Assembly (NCBI GenBank): GCA_947588835.1
Contig: CANPZS010000018.1
Coordinates: forward strand, 1-39,119
DNA length: 39,119 nucleotides
Source of the DNA: an uncultured Bacteroidales bacterium
Lineage (GTDB): Bacteria > Bacteroidota > Bacteroidia > Bacteroidales > UBA932
Direction: 5' to 3'
The translations under genes and the position numbers were made by a program. Shown piece by piece: positions 22,492-31,524 of this stretch. Under the pieces are notes generated by a model that was not told where the DNA came from, ran no database searches, and was given only the letters and a program-made list of their open reading frames with translations. Each line of letters opens with the position of its first letter. Within the stretch, counting starts at the first letter, position 1.

Positions 22492-24743
22492 TCTTCGTCG
22501 CTCAACCGGAGGATATTTTTGTGTTCTCCGACGATCCAGACTACATCGCCGGATGTCAGCACCGTATCAGGCGAAGGGTTTTTGACAGTGCGGCCCTCAT
22601 GTTCGATGCAAATGACAAGGCAGCCGAAATCGTTCCTTATGCCGGATTTCATGACTGTCCTGCCCGCCAGCCTCGAGTTTTCCCCTATTATAATCTGCTC
22701 GACGGCCACTTCTTCGCTTATCTGCGGAGCGTTTTCGGAATTCTCCCTGTACCGGGCCTCGACGTAGCTGCGGAAACATGCAAGATCTTCGTCGGTGCCC
22801 ACGACGGCGAGCCTGTCGAATGGATACAGCCTTTCGTTCCCGCCCGGTATGTTGATGCGTCTGTCGCCCCTTATGATGGTGACTACGTTGACGTTGCACT
22901 TTTGCCTGAAATTCAGTTCCGTGAGCGTCCTGCCTATGCTCGGCGAATTCTGTTTCACCTCGAAATCGGCTATGTGCAGGTCGCGTTCCAGAAGATTGTT
23001 CGCAAAGCGCCGGCTGACCGCGGCTTGCCGCTCAAGTTCGGTCTCCCTGGCCGTAAGGTTCGTCATGAAATGCCGTTCCATGGTCATCGAATGCTTTTTC
23101 AGGCGTTTGGAGAACATGACCGCAAGAATGATGACGGCCGCCACGGCGAAGCCGATTCCGCTGGCGGTGTTGAGCTGCTGCGTTATCAGTATCATCACAA
23201 GTCCTATGCACAGCAATATGCGCAGGATTATGATGAATATCAGCGGACCACGGTTGAATTTATTGTCGTGCCACAGCCTAAGGAATTCCTCTGAATGATT
23301 TTTCTTCATTATTATGGCGCGCAGCATCGGGGCGACTGGCACGAGTATGGCGACGAGGGAAAGCAGCTGTCCTTTGAGGCCGTGAATGTTGTCCGTTATG
23401 AGCGGCGAAACGAATCGGAGCCATATGAAGATCATGACAGCGGTGATGGCGGCATAGATGCCTATGGTTTTGGCGAGGGCTTTCAGCAGCTTGTTCCAGT
23501 CGCTTTTCTGCCGTATCGTATTTGATCCAGATGCGTACCGGTCGAGGAAGTTCATCCATTTTTCCGGCATGACGCGTTCCACGAACCTGTATGCAGGTTC
23601 CGCAAGGCGTATCATGTAAGGGGTGAAGAATGTGGTGATTACGGATACGGCCACCACGATGGGGTATAGAAAGCGGTCGGTTACGTTGAGGCTGAGGCCG
23701 AGGGACGCTATGATGAATGCGAATTCACCTATCTGGGCAAGGGAAAATCCTGACTGGATGGCCACCTTGACGCTTTGTCCCGACAGCAGGATGCCCGATA
23801 CCGAGAAAAATATCTGCCCGGCCATCACGACGAGCGTTATTATGACTATCGGAAGCCTGTATTCCCACAGCATGGCCGGGTCTATCAGCATGCCGACGGA
23901 TACGAAGAATATGGCGCCGAAGAGGTCTTTTACGGGCTTTACCACGCGCTCGATGTGTTCGGCCTGGACCGTCTCCGCGAGCAGCGAGCCCATCACGAAC
24001 GCTCCGAGCGCCGATGAAAAGCCGGCCTTCGTGGCGAGCAGCACCATTCCGAGGCATAGCCCGAGGCTGACTATCAGCAGGGTTTCGTCGTTGAGGTATT
24101 TCCGGACGCTTCCGAGGAATGACGGTATCAGGTAGATGCCGACGATGAAGCACAGCAGCAGAAATACTCCGAGCTTCATTACGCTGGCCAGCAGTTCGAT
24201 GCCCTCTACGTGCCTGCCGACGGCCAGCGTGGAGAGCAGCACCATGAGGAGGACGGCGAACAGGTCTTCGACTACGAGTATGCCCAGCACCACGCCGGCG
24301 AATTTCCGGTCGCGCAGCCCCATGTCGTCGAAGGCCTTGAAGATGATGGTCGTGGAGGACATGGACATCATCCCTCCGAGGAACAGGCTGTTCATCCTGC
24401 CCCATCCGAGCAGCGTGCCGGTGAGATATCCTATGCTCATCATCCCTATCACTATGGTGACGGCGCCTATTATGGCCGTGCCTCCCACCTTGAAGAGTTT
24501 TTTGAAGCTGAATTCGAGTCCCAGCGTGAATAGCAGGAAGACTACGCCTATGTCGGCCCAGATATGGATGCTCTCCATGTCAGTCACCGTAGGGAAGGCC
24601 TTGATGGCCGGCCCGGCCAGAAGTCCGGCTACGATATAGCCCAGGACCACCGGCTGCCTGAGTTTTTTGAAAAGGATCGTCACCAGGCCTGCGATGATCA
24701 GAATCACCGCAAGATCGGAAATGAGTGAGGGTGTTTCGGACAT
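22479..24743 (-). CDS. CPA2-type cation/proton antiporter with C-terminal TrkA_C domains
   Basis: Inner-membrane monovalent cation/proton antiporter of the KefB/CPA2 class, 754 residues. Residues about 1-385 are the Na+/H+ exchanger core: VVLGYIVAGLLAGP, ADIGVVFLLFTLGLEF, MSMSSTTIIFKAFDD, LVVEDLFAVLLM (conserved acidic transport-site helix) and LFGAIFFVSVGMLIDP. A second membrane block with about four further helices covers roughly 420-560, then cytoplasmic TrkA_C-like domains: one near residue 610 (PSIGRTLTELNFR, RLAVVGTDEDLACF) and one at the end (LAGRTVMKSGIRNDFG, LTSGDVVWIVGE). There is no full nucleotide-binding RCK_N domain between the blocks. The start is two bases after the upstream glycosyltransferase stop, so the two form an operon. 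Confidence 0.9.
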   Translation of the reverse strand: MSETPSLISDLAVILIIAGLVTILFKKLRQPVVLGYIVAGLLAGPAIKAFPTVTDMESIHIWADIGVVFLLFTLGLEFSFKKLFKVGGTAIIGAVTIVIGMMSIGYLTGTLLGWGRMNSLFLGGMMSMSSTTIIFKAFDDMGLRDRKFAGVVLGILVVEDLFAVLLMVLLSTLAVGRHVEGIELLASVMKLGVFLLLCFIVGIYLIPSFLGSVRKYLNDETLLIVSLGLCLGMVLLATKAGFSSALGAFVMGSLLAETVQAEHIERVVKPVKDLFGAIFFVSVGMLIDPAMLWEYRLPIVIITLVVMAGQIFFSVSGILLSGQSVKVAIQSGFSLAQIGEFAFIIASLGLSLNVTDRFLYPIVVAVSVITTFFTPYMIRLAEPAYRFVERVMPEKWMNFLDRYASGSNTIRQKSDWNKLLKALAKTIGIYAAITAVMIFIWLRFVSPLITDNIHGLKGQLLSLVAILVPVAPMLRAIIMKKNHSEEFLRLWHDNKFNRGPLIFIIILRILLCIGLVMILITQQLNTASGIGFAVAAVIILAVMFSKRLKKHSMTMERHFMTNLTARETELERQAAVSRRFANNLLERDLHIADFEVKQNSPSIGRTLTELNFRQKCNVNVVTIIRGDRRINIPGGNERLYPFDRLAVVGTDEDLACFRSYVEARYRENSENAPQISEEVAVEQIIIGENSRLAGRTVMKSGIRNDFGCLVICIEHEGRTVKNPSPDTVLTSGDVVWIVGEHKNILRLSDEEKME

Positions 24744-24745
24744 GT

Positions 24746-25477
24746 CTAATTTTTCCGTTTAGGCATGATTTTACGGAACCGCAGCCGTATGACGCCCCAG
24801 AAGGCCTCTCCGAATATGCTTCCGCTCATCTTCGAGGTGCCGAGCGTGCGGTTTATGAATATCACGGGCACTTCCGCTATTTTGAAGCCGAGCCTGTACG
24901 AGGTGTATTTCATCTCTATCTGGAAGCCGTAGCCTTTCATCTTTATATTGTCGAGGTCTATGGTGTCTATGACTTTCCGCCGGTAGCACTTGAACCCCGC
25001 CGTGCAGTCGAACACTTTCATCCCGAGCACCGTTCTGGCGTATACCGAAGCGTAATAGGACATTACGATCCTGCCGATGGGCCAGTTTACTACGCTGACT
25101 CCGTTGCAGTATCTGGACCCGATCGCAATGTCGGCCCCGCCTTCCGCACAGGCGGCATAGAGCTTCGGAAGATCGTCTGGATTGTGCGAAAAATCGGCGT
25201 CCATCTCGAAGATGTAGTCGTAATCATGCTCCAGCGCCCATTTGAATCCGGTTATGTAGGCGGTCCCCAGCCCGAGCTTGCCGGCGCGCCTGATCATAAA
25301 AAGCCGTTCGGGGAATTCCTCCTGCAGCTTCCCGGTTATTTCGGCGGTTCCGTCCGGCGAGCCGTCGTCGATCACGAGGACATGGTAGTTTCCTTCTATG
25401 GAGAAGATTTTACGAAGTATGGATTCTATGTTCTCCTTTTCGTTGTACGTGGGTATGATGACGATTTTGCCAGGCAT
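24746..25477 (-). CDS. Polyprenol monophosphomannose synthase-like GT2
   Basis: Glycosyltransferase family 2 enzyme of the dolichol-phosphate mannose synthase type, which moves a sugar from a nucleotide sugar to a polyprenyl phosphate at the inner membrane. The 243-residue catalytic form has no C-terminal membrane helices. Motifs: IPTYNEKENIESIL, VIDDGSPDGT, GLGTAYITGFKWAL, the metal-binding EMDADFSHNPDDL, and GSRYCNGV. Late FINRTLGTSKMSG and FWGVIRLRFRK are characteristic of this subgroup. The donor sugar cannot be set from sequence. It is the first gene of a pair with the antiporter (two-base gap). The AT-rich region before it also holds the divergent promoter of the tandem GT2 gene. Confidence 0.92.
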   Translation of the reverse strand: MPGKIVIIPTYNEKENIESILRKIFSIEGNYHVLVIDDGSPDGTAEITGKLQEEFPERLFMIRRAGKLGLGTAYITGFKWALEHDYDYIFEMDADFSHNPDDLPKLYAACAEGGADIAIGSRYCNGVSVVNWPIGRIVMSYYASVYARTVLGMKVFDCTAGFKCYRRKVIDTIDLDNIKMKGYGFQIEMKYTSYRLGFKIAEVPVIFINRTLGTSKMSGSIFGEAFWGVIRLRFRKIMPKRKN

Positions 25478-25520
25478 TTTGATGATTGCGTTGCGTTATG
25501 TCGATAAAAATACTAAATTT

Positions 25521-25551
25521 TTTAAGAAAAAAGAATTGTTTTGTAAATTTG
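25521..25551 (+). promoter_or_regulatory. Promoter of the tandem GT2 gene
   Basis: TTTA (25521-25524), 19 bases, TAAATTTG (25544-25551): perfect -7 box and a one-base variant -33 box. The leader is about 65 bases and contains the hairpin at 25563-25580. Confidence 0.55.
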
Positions 25552-25562
25552 GAAAAATATTG

Positions 25563-25580
25563 GCGCCTGCCTGAAGGCGC
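25563..25580 (+). promoter_or_regulatory. 5' leader hairpin upstream of the tandem GT2 gene
   Basis: GCGCCT and AGGCGC form a perfect six-base stem around a six-base loop, about 12 bases after the -7 box. It is GC-rich in otherwise AT-rich DNA and would sit near the 5' end of the mRNA. It has no T-run, so mRNA stability or translation control is more likely than termination. Confidence 0.35.
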
Positions 25581-25621
25581 AGCCGGAAGTTTTGAATTAT
25601 CATTAACCATATTTTATACTG

Positions 25622-27082
25622 ATGAAAAGAATCGATTGTTTTGTGCCTTTCCAGAATGAAAATCAGGTGAAAGTCACGGTGGAGGGGCTTCTCAAGGAGG
25701 CTGAAGTGTCCAAGGTGTATCTGCTCAGGGCCGAGGGAGCGGATGCGGCCGCCATTCCGGGATGCGAAGTCATCGACGTGCCCTCGCTGAAATGCACCGA
25801 GGCGGTGAAGAAGATAGCCGCTGCCGCGGAGGCTCCGTATTCTCTTGTATATACGAAATATACGGAACTGAGCTTCGGGCTTTTCGCCATGGAAAGGATG
25901 CTGTCCGTCGCGGAGGATTCCGGTGCGGCCATGGTTTATGCCGACCATTTCAACGAGGAAGGGGGCAACCGCTCCTTCGCCCCCGTGATAGACTATCAGT
26001 TCGGTTCCCTGCGCGATGATTTCGATTTCGGCTCCGTCCTCCTTTACGATACGAAGGCTTTGAAGGAGGCCGCCTCCCGCATGGACAGGGATTACAAATT
26101 CGCCGCCCTCTATGACCTCAGGCTGAAAGTTTCGCAGAAAGGGGCCCTGGAGCATATCAATGAATACCTATATTATGAGGTGGAAAGGGACAACCGCAAA
26201 TCGGGAGAGAAAATTTTCGATTACGTGGATCCCAAGAACAGGGCCGTGCAGATAGAGATGGAGCAGGCCGTTACCGAACATCTCAAGGCGATTGGGGGAT
26301 ACCTGAAGCCGGAGTTCCGCGAGGTGCGGTTCGGCAGCGAGCCTTTCGAATACGAGGCTTCGGTCGTCATTCCGTGCAAGAACCGCCATCAGACCATAGG
26401 TGACGCCATCTCCTCGGCCCTCAGCCAGAAGACTTCGTTCAAATACAACGTGATCGTGGTCGATGACAATTCGGACGACGGCTCGGTGGAAATCATAAAG
26501 AGCTTCCTCGGCGATCCCAAACTTGTGTATATCGCGCAAGACAAGAGCTACCACGCCATAGGCGGCAACTGGAACGTCGCGCTGCATCATCCCAAGTGCG
26601 GCAGATTCGCCATACAGCTTGATTCGGACGACGTGTATGCCGATGAGACCACTGTGCAGAAATTCGTGGACGCCTTCTACGAGCAGAACTGCGCCATGGT
26701 GGTAGGCACGTACCGCATCACCGACTTCGACCTGAACACCATCCCTCCGGGAGTCATAGACCACAGGGAATGGACGCCTGAAAACGGACGGAACAATGCT
26801 TTGCGCATCAACGGCCTCGGCGCTCCCCGCGGATTCTATGTGCCGCTTCTCCGTACGCTGAATTTCCCTACCACGAAATACGGCGAGGACTATGCGGTGG
26901 GCCTGAGGGTCAGCCGTGAATACCAGATCGGCCGTATATATGACGTCGTCTACAACTGCCGCCGCTGGGACAACAATTCCGACGCTTCCCTCGACATAGA
27001 GAAGATGAACGCCAACAATCTGTACAAGGACCGTATCCGTACGTGGGAGCTCAAGGCCCGCGTGGCGATGAACGGAAAATAA
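25622..27082 (+). CDS. Tandem-domain family 2 glycosyltransferase
   Basis: 486 residues in two parts. The C-terminal half (from about 246) is a standard GT2/GT-A domain: SVVIPCKNRHQTIGDAISSA, VVDDNSDDGSVEII, and the metal-binding LDSDD in FAIQLDSDDVYADE, then GAPRGFYVPLL. The N-terminal half has a similar layout (FVPFQNENQVKVTVEGLL, later MVYADHFNEE) but lacks an obvious DxD, so it may be a degenerate or regulatory GT2 fold. There is no signal peptide or membrane helix; it should act at the cytoplasmic face on an unknown acceptor. It stands alone with its own promoter. A GC-rich hairpin follows at 27108-27138. Confidence 0.85.
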   Translation: MKRIDCFVPFQNENQVKVTVEGLLKEAEVSKVYLLRAEGADAAAIPGCEVIDVPSLKCTEAVKKIAAAAEAPYSLVYTKYTELSFGLFAMERMLSVAEDSGAAMVYADHFNEEGGNRSFAPVIDYQFGSLRDDFDFGSVLLYDTKALKEAASRMDRDYKFAALYDLRLKVSQKGALEHINEYLYYEVERDNRKSGEKIFDYVDPKNRAVQIEMEQAVTEHLKAIGGYLKPEFREVRFGSEPFEYEASVVIPCKNRHQTIGDAISSALSQKTSFKYNVIVVDDNSDDGSVEIIKSFLGDPKLVYIAQDKSYHAIGGNWNVALHHPKCGRFAIQLDSDDVYADETTVQKFVDAFYEQNCAMVVGTYRITDFDLNTIPPGVIDHREWTPENGRNNALRINGLGAPRGFYVPLLRTLNFPTTKYGEDYAVGLRVSREYQIGRIYDVVYNCRRWDNNSDASLDIEKMNANNLYKDRIRTWELKARVAMNGK

Positions 27083-27107
27083 TTTTTTGCGGCTTTTTGA
27101 CTGGCAC

Positions 27108-27138
27108 GGCCCGGCCGGGACTGCGGTTCCGCCGGGCC
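27108..27138 (+). terminator. GC-rich hairpin after the tandem GT2 gene
   Basis: GGCCCGGC (27108-27115) pairs perfectly with GCCGGGCC (27131-27138), with some extra pairing possible in the 15-base loop. The following TGCCTGCCTTTT is only weakly T-rich, so termination is likely but not textbook. Confidence 0.45.
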
Positions 27139-27177
27139 TGCCTGCCTTTTGGCATGTAATTTGATTTTTTCATTTGA

Positions 27178-27196
27178 CGCCCGCCCGGAGCGGGCG
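27178..27196 (+). promoter_or_regulatory. Hairpin in the degP leader
   Basis: CGCCCGC pairs with GCGGGCG across a five-base CCGGA loop, ending 30 bases before the degP ATG. No clear TTTG/TAnnTTTG promoter lies between this and the upstream gene, so degP may use a different sigma factor or read-through. Confidence 0.3.
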
Positions 27197-27226
27197 CGCA
27201 TGAGTGAATATTAAATACGATGAATT

Positions 27227-28684
27227 ATGAAAAAAGGTTTTTTAACGGTATTTTTTTCAGTTCTTCTCAGCGGCTTGACCGCATATGGGCTTGTAAAGGC
27301 GGTCGCGAATGATTCGGTACCCTCGGCTCCATCCGGGAACGGAGTGGAGTACAGGACTGTCAATTTGTCACAAAGCGAATATCCCGATTTCACTTTCGCC
27401 GCCGAATCCGCCGTCGACGCCGTAGTGTATGTGGAAGTGACCATAAAGACCACCCGGCAATTCCAGCAGATGGATCCGTTCTTCCGTTTCTTTTTCGGGG
27501 ACGATTTCGGCGCGCCGCAGTCTAACGAGCAGAGGGGCAGCGGCTCCGGCGTAATAATCCGTCCGGACGGATATATAGTCACCAACAACCACGTCGTCAA
27601 CGGCGCGAGCAGCATCAGCGTGGTGCTCAACAACAACAAGACTTTCGAAGCCACCGTCGTGGGCACCGATCCCGCTACCGACGTGGCCATAATAAAGATA
27701 GACGCGGAAGGCCTTCCTACCATTCCTTTCGGGGACTCCGATGAGCTGAGGCTCGGCGAATGGGTGCTGGCGATAGGCAGTCCGCTCAATCTCCGTTCCA
27801 CCATCACCGCCGGCATAGTAAGCGCCAAGGGCCGTTCAATGAGGGGAATGGGCAATTACGACGCGGAAAGCATAAACAAGATTGAATCGTTCATCCAGAC
27901 CGACGCCGCCGTCAATCCGGGCAATTCAGGCGGGGCCCTCGTGAACAAGAAGGGGGAACTCGTCGGCATCAATACGGCCATCGTATCCCAGACGGGCTCG
28001 TATTCAGGATACTCTTTTGCCGTGCCCGTGAATATAGTCAAGAAAATCGCGAACGATCTTATAGATTTCGGTACGGTGAAGAGGGCTCTGCTCGGAGTCA
28101 CGATGCAGGCCATCGACGATAAAATCGCAAAAGATTTGAAACTTTCTTCGATGAGCGGCGTATATATTAACGAGGTTTTGAGTGGAAGCGCCGCCGACGA
28201 GGCCGGAATCCGCAAGGGGGACGTTCTCGTGGCCATCGGTTCATACCGGATTACCGACATGGCTTCCGTGCAGGAGAAGGTCAACGGATACCGCCCGGGC
28301 GACAAGACTACGGTCACCTACATCCGGGACGGCAAGGAGAACACCGTGGAAGTGACTTTCAAGAGCTCTTCGGATGCGACCGGAACGAAGGACGCGGAAG
28401 GCACGGTGGCTTTCTACGGAGCGCGGCTGAGGCCTGCGTCCGAGGAAACGCTTTCAAGACTGCGCATTAAGAACGGCGTGGAAGTAGTGTCCGTCGGACC
28501 CGGAAAGATGATGGATGCAGGAGTCGGCGCCGGATATGTCATCCAGTTCGTCAATGACGAGCCGGTCTCAAAGCCCGAAGAAGTTGTTTCCCTTGCCAAG
28601 AAAGCCAGAAGGTCGGTATTTATCCAGGGCGTAAGCTCGACCGGCAGAGCCTCCTACTTCGGCTTCGGCAAGGACGGCGAATAG
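27227..28684 (+). CDS. degP: DegP/HtrA-family periplasmic serine protease
   Basis: Do-type protease and chaperone that clears misfolded envelope proteins. The N-terminus has a signal or anchor segment (MKKGFLTVFFSVLLSGLTAY, then GLVKAVA), so it lies in the periplasm. The trypsin-like domain has the full triad: H122 (VTNNHVVNG), D152 (ATDVAIIKID) and S234 (NPGNSGGALV). Two PDZ-like domains follow, the first from about 280 (LLGVTMQAID, VYINEVLSGSAADEAGIRKG) and the second, more divergent, from about 400. The 485 residues are normal for the family, and an LA-loop-like FFRFFFGDDFG segment is present near 85-95. It lies upstream of rpoD, with a strong hairpin between them. Confidence 0.95.
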   Translation: MKKGFLTVFFSVLLSGLTAYGLVKAVANDSVPSAPSGNGVEYRTVNLSQSEYPDFTFAAESAVDAVVYVEVTIKTTRQFQQMDPFFRFFFGDDFGAPQSNEQRGSGSGVIIRPDGYIVTNNHVVNGASSISVVLNNNKTFEATVVGTDPATDVAIIKIDAEGLPTIPFGDSDELRLGEWVLAIGSPLNLRSTITAGIVSAKGRSMRGMGNYDAESINKIESFIQTDAAVNPGNSGGALVNKKGELVGINTAIVSQTGSYSGYSFAVPVNIVKKIANDLIDFGTVKRALLGVTMQAIDDKIAKDLKLSSMSGVYINEVLSGSAADEAGIRKGDVLVAIGSYRITDMASVQEKVNGYRPGDKTTVTYIRDGKENTVEVTFKSSSDATGTKDAEGTVAFYGARLRPASEETLSRLRIKNGVEVVSVGPGKMMDAGVGAGYVIQFVNDEPVSKPEEVVSLAKKARRSVFIQGVSSTGRASYFGFGKDGE

Positions 28685-28707
28685 GAGACGCGTCAGAAGA
28701 CATGTAT

Positions 28708-28742
28708 GGCAATCGCTCCCGCACGCCGCAGGAGCGGTTGCC
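28708..28742 (+). terminator. Terminator or attenuator between degP and rpoD
   Basis: GGCAATCGCTCC and GGAGCGGTTGCC form a 12-bp stem (one T:G pair) with an 11-base loop, followed by ATTTTATTAT. It looks like an intrinsic terminator for degP, but it ends only 18 bases before the rpoD ATG and no promoter fits in between. Any rpoD transcript from upstream must pass through it. Confidence 0.7.
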
Positions 28743-28760
28743 ATTTTATTATCATAACGG

Positions 28761-29621
28761 ATGAGACAATTAAAAATTACAAAATCCATCACCAACCGCG
28801 AAAGCGCGGCCCTCGACAAGTATCTGCAGGAGATAGGACGCGAAGAGCTGGTGTCTCCGGAAGAGGAAGTAGAACTTGCCCAGCGCATAAGGAAAGGCGA
28901 TCAGAAAGCGCTTGAGAAACTCACCAGAGCCAATCTGCGCTTCGTCGTTTCCGTTGCGAAACAATATCAGAACCAGGGGCTCAGCCTTCCGGACCTTATC
29001 AACGAAGGCAATCTCGGACTTATCAAGGCGGCCGAGAAATTCGACGAGACAAGAGGCTTCAAATTCATATCCTATGCCGTCTGGTGGATCCGCCAGTCCA
29101 TTCTTCAGGCCCTTGCGGAGCAGTCGCGCATAGTCCGGCTGCCTCTCAACCAGGTCGGCTCCCTCAACAAGATCAACAAGGCCCTTTCCAAATTCGAACA
29201 GGAAAACGAGCGCCAGCCTTCCAACGAAGAGCTTTCGGAGATGATCGACGTGCCGAAGGACAAGATTTCGGATACTTTGAGAGTGTCCGGAAGACATGTG
29301 TCGGTGGACGCCCCGTTCATAGAAGGGGAGGACAACAGCCTGCTCGACGTGCTTCCCAACGACGATTCGCCGAGCGCCGACAGGGGGCTCGTGAATGAAT
29401 CCCTCAACACTGAAATAGAACGCGCCCTGTCCACGCTTACCGACAGGGAGAGGGAGATAATAAAGTCATTCTTCGGCATAGGCTGCCAGGAGATGACTCT
29501 CGAAGAAATAGGGGAGAGGTTCGGCCTTACCCGCGAGAGGGTGCGGCAGATCAAGGAAAAGGCCATACGCCGCCTGAAGACGCCTTCCAGAAGCAAACTT
29601 CTCAAAGGCTATCTCGGCTGA
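28761..29621 (+). CDS. rpoD: Primary RNA polymerase sigma factor (sigma-70 family)
   Basis: Directs RNA polymerase to housekeeping promoters. The 286 residues match the short Bacteroidetes primary sigma, which lacks region 1.1 and the long non-conserved insert of E. coli RpoD. Visible regions: 1.2 ([20 protein letters not shown]), 2 ([52 protein letters not shown]), 3 ([16 protein letters not shown]) and 4 ([34 protein letters not shown], with the helix-turn-helix). This factor recognises the TTTG / TAnnTTTG promoters found throughout the window. It is followed by argS after one base. A strong hairpin sits just upstream. Confidence 0.96.
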   Translation: MRQLKITKSITNRESAALDKYLQEIGREELVSPEEEVELAQRIRKGDQKALEKLTRANLRFVVSVAKQYQNQGLSLPDLINEGNLGLIKAAEKFDETRGFKFISYAVWWIRQSILQALAEQSRIVRLPLNQVGSLNKINKALSKFEQENERQPSNEELSEMIDVPKDKISDTLRVSGRHVSVDAPFIEGEDNSLLDVLPNDDSPSADRGLVNESLNTEIERALSTLTDREREIIKSFFGIGCQEMTLEEIGERFGLTRERVRQIKEKAIRRLKTPSRSKLLKGYLG

Positions 29622-29622
29622 T

Positions 29623-31410
29623 ATGACACACGAGCAATTCATCGCCTCGAAGGCTTCAGAAGCGTTCAAGGCACTCTATTCGGCCGACGTAGACGCATCT
29701 TCCCTGCAGGTGCAGATTACCCGCAGGGAGTTCGAAGGAGACTATACGCTGGTCATGTTCCCTTTGCTGCGCGTGACCAAAAGCTCTCCCGAGGCCTCCG
29801 GAGAGGCCGTAGGCGGATGGCTCGCGGAGAACGTGGAGGAAATATCGGGCTACAACGTAGTCAAGGGCTTCCTTAACATCACTCTTTCCGACAAATTCTG
29901 GAACAAGGTGCTCGCCGAAACCGCGCTGCATCCGGGAGCGCCGCTGCCTTCCACCGGAAAGAATATAATGGTGGAATTTTCTTCCCCAAATACCAACAAG
30001 CCGCTTCATCTGGGGCATATCCGCAACAATCTGCTCGGCGACTCCGTATCAAAGCTGCTCGCCGCGTGCGGAAACAATGTCATCACGGCCACCCTCGTAA
30101 ACGACAGGGGCATCCATATATGCAAGTCGATGCTCGCGTGGCTGAAGAAGGGGAACGGAGAGACTCCGGAATCTTCCGGCAAGAAGGGCGACCATCTTGT
30201 GGGAGACTGCTACGTGGCCTTCAATGACATATATAAGGCTGAGGTGGATAGTCTCATGGCCGGCGGAATGTCGGAAGAAGATGCCAAGAAGGAGGCTCCG
30301 TGCCTTAAGGAGGCGCGGGAAATGCTCGTGAAATGGGAGCAGGGAGACCCCGAAGTCCGCGATCTGTGGAAGACGATGAACGGCTGGGTGCTGAAAGGTT
30401 TCGACGAGACTTACAGGTCGCTCGGCATACGGTTCGACAAGACATATTTCGAGTCGGGAACCTACCTGCTCGGCAAGGAGCTCGTGCTGAAAGGCCTTGA
30501 CGCGGGCGTCTTCGAGCGTGAAGCCGACGGCTCCGTATGGTGCGATCTGACCGCCGACGGACTCGACAGGAAGCTCCTGCTGCGCGGGGACGGCACGTCC
30601 GTATATATAACGCAGGATCTCGGCACCGCGGAGAGGCGTTTTTCCGAATACGATCTTGACGAGCATGTATATGTTGTGGGAGATGAGCAGAATTATCATT
30701 TCCAGGCACTTAAGCTTATCCTCAAGAAGCTGGGCTTCAAATGGGCGGACCAGATATTCCATCTGTCCTACGGCATGGTGGAGCTGCCCAACGGACGCAT
30801 GAAGTCCCGCGAGGGGACGGTCGTGGACGCCGACGACCTTATCGCCCAGATGTACGAGACCGCAAAGAGGACGTCCTCGGAATCAGGAAAGCTCGCCGAC
30901 CTGGAGGAGGAAGAACGGGAAAGGCTTTACAGGATGATAGGCCTCGGAGCACTGAAGTATTTCATAATAAAGGTGGATCCGAAGAAGACCATGCTCTTCA
31001 ATCCCGAAGAGTCGATAGACTTCAACGGCAACACCGGTCCGTTCATCCAGTATACCCATGCGCGCATCAAGTCCATACTGCGCAAGTCCGAAGCGGCCGG
31101 AGTTCCCGGTGAAGTCCGGATGCCCGATGCCCTCTGCGCGATGTCGCCCATGGAAATACGTCTCGTGAAGATGCTCAGCCAGTATCAGTCCAAGCTCGCG
31201 GAGGCGGGCGCGTCGCTTTCTCCGGCCGTCATGGCCAATTATTGCTACGACCTTGCCAAGGAGTTCAACCGTTATTACCATGACACGCCGATACTCCGCG
31301 AAGAGGACAAGGATCTGATGCGCATGCGTCTCGTGATTGCCGGAACGGTGGCCGAAACGCTCAGGAAGGCTATGTCCATCCTCGGAATCGAGCTTCCGGA
31401 AAGGATGTGA
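29623..31410 (+). CDS. argS: Arginyl-tRNA synthetase
   Basis: Class I aminoacyl-tRNA synthetase charging tRNA-Arg. 595 residues. The N-terminal Add-1-like domain is followed by the catalytic Rossmann fold with the HIGH motif as HLGH (129-132, in KPLHLGHIRNNLLGDS), the segment VNDRGIHICKSM, and a KMSKS-position loop reading GRMKSREGTVV at about 391. The C-terminal anticodon-binding domain contains NTGPFIQYTHARIKSIL and ends LGIELPERM, typical of ArgS. The ATG is one base after the rpoD stop, so the pair is cotranscribed. The AT-rich stretch after the stop contains a weak TTTTTT/AAAAAA hairpin (31415-31430), not a convincing terminator. Confidence 0.97.
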   Translation: MTHEQFIASKASEAFKALYSADVDASSLQVQITRREFEGDYTLVMFPLLRVTKSSPEASGEAVGGWLAENVEEISGYNVVKGFLNITLSDKFWNKVLAETALHPGAPLPSTGKNIMVEFSSPNTNKPLHLGHIRNNLLGDSVSKLLAACGNNVITATLVNDRGIHICKSMLAWLKKGNGETPESSGKKGDHLVGDCYVAFNDIYKAEVDSLMAGGMSEEDAKKEAPCLKEAREMLVKWEQGDPEVRDLWKTMNGWVLKGFDETYRSLGIRFDKTYFESGTYLLGKELVLKGLDAGVFEREADGSVWCDLTADGLDRKLLLRGDGTSVYITQDLGTAERRFSEYDLDEHVYVVGDEQNYHFQALKLILKKLGFKWADQIFHLSYGMVELPNGRMKSREGTVVDADDLIAQMYETAKRTSSESGKLADLEEEERERLYRMIGLGALKYFIIKVDPKKTMLFNPEESIDFNGNTGPFIQYTHARIKSILRKSEAAGVPGEVRMPDALCAMSPMEIRLVKMLSQYQSKLAEAGASLSPAVMANYCYDLAKEFNRYYHDTPILREEDKDLMRMRLVIAGTVAETLRKAMSILGIELPERM

Positions 31411-31524
31411 CGGCTTTTTTCTTCAAAAAACGAGAAAATGTTAGGGATAATATCAAAAAAAGTCCTAATATTGCATCCAGTATTAACCTATAAACATCTA
31501 CGATAATAAGAAAACGATTCTGGT

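Noticed and set aside
31415..31430. TTTTTT/AAAAAA hairpin after argS as terminator
   Set aside because: An all-AT six-base stem without a following T-run is too weak to call.
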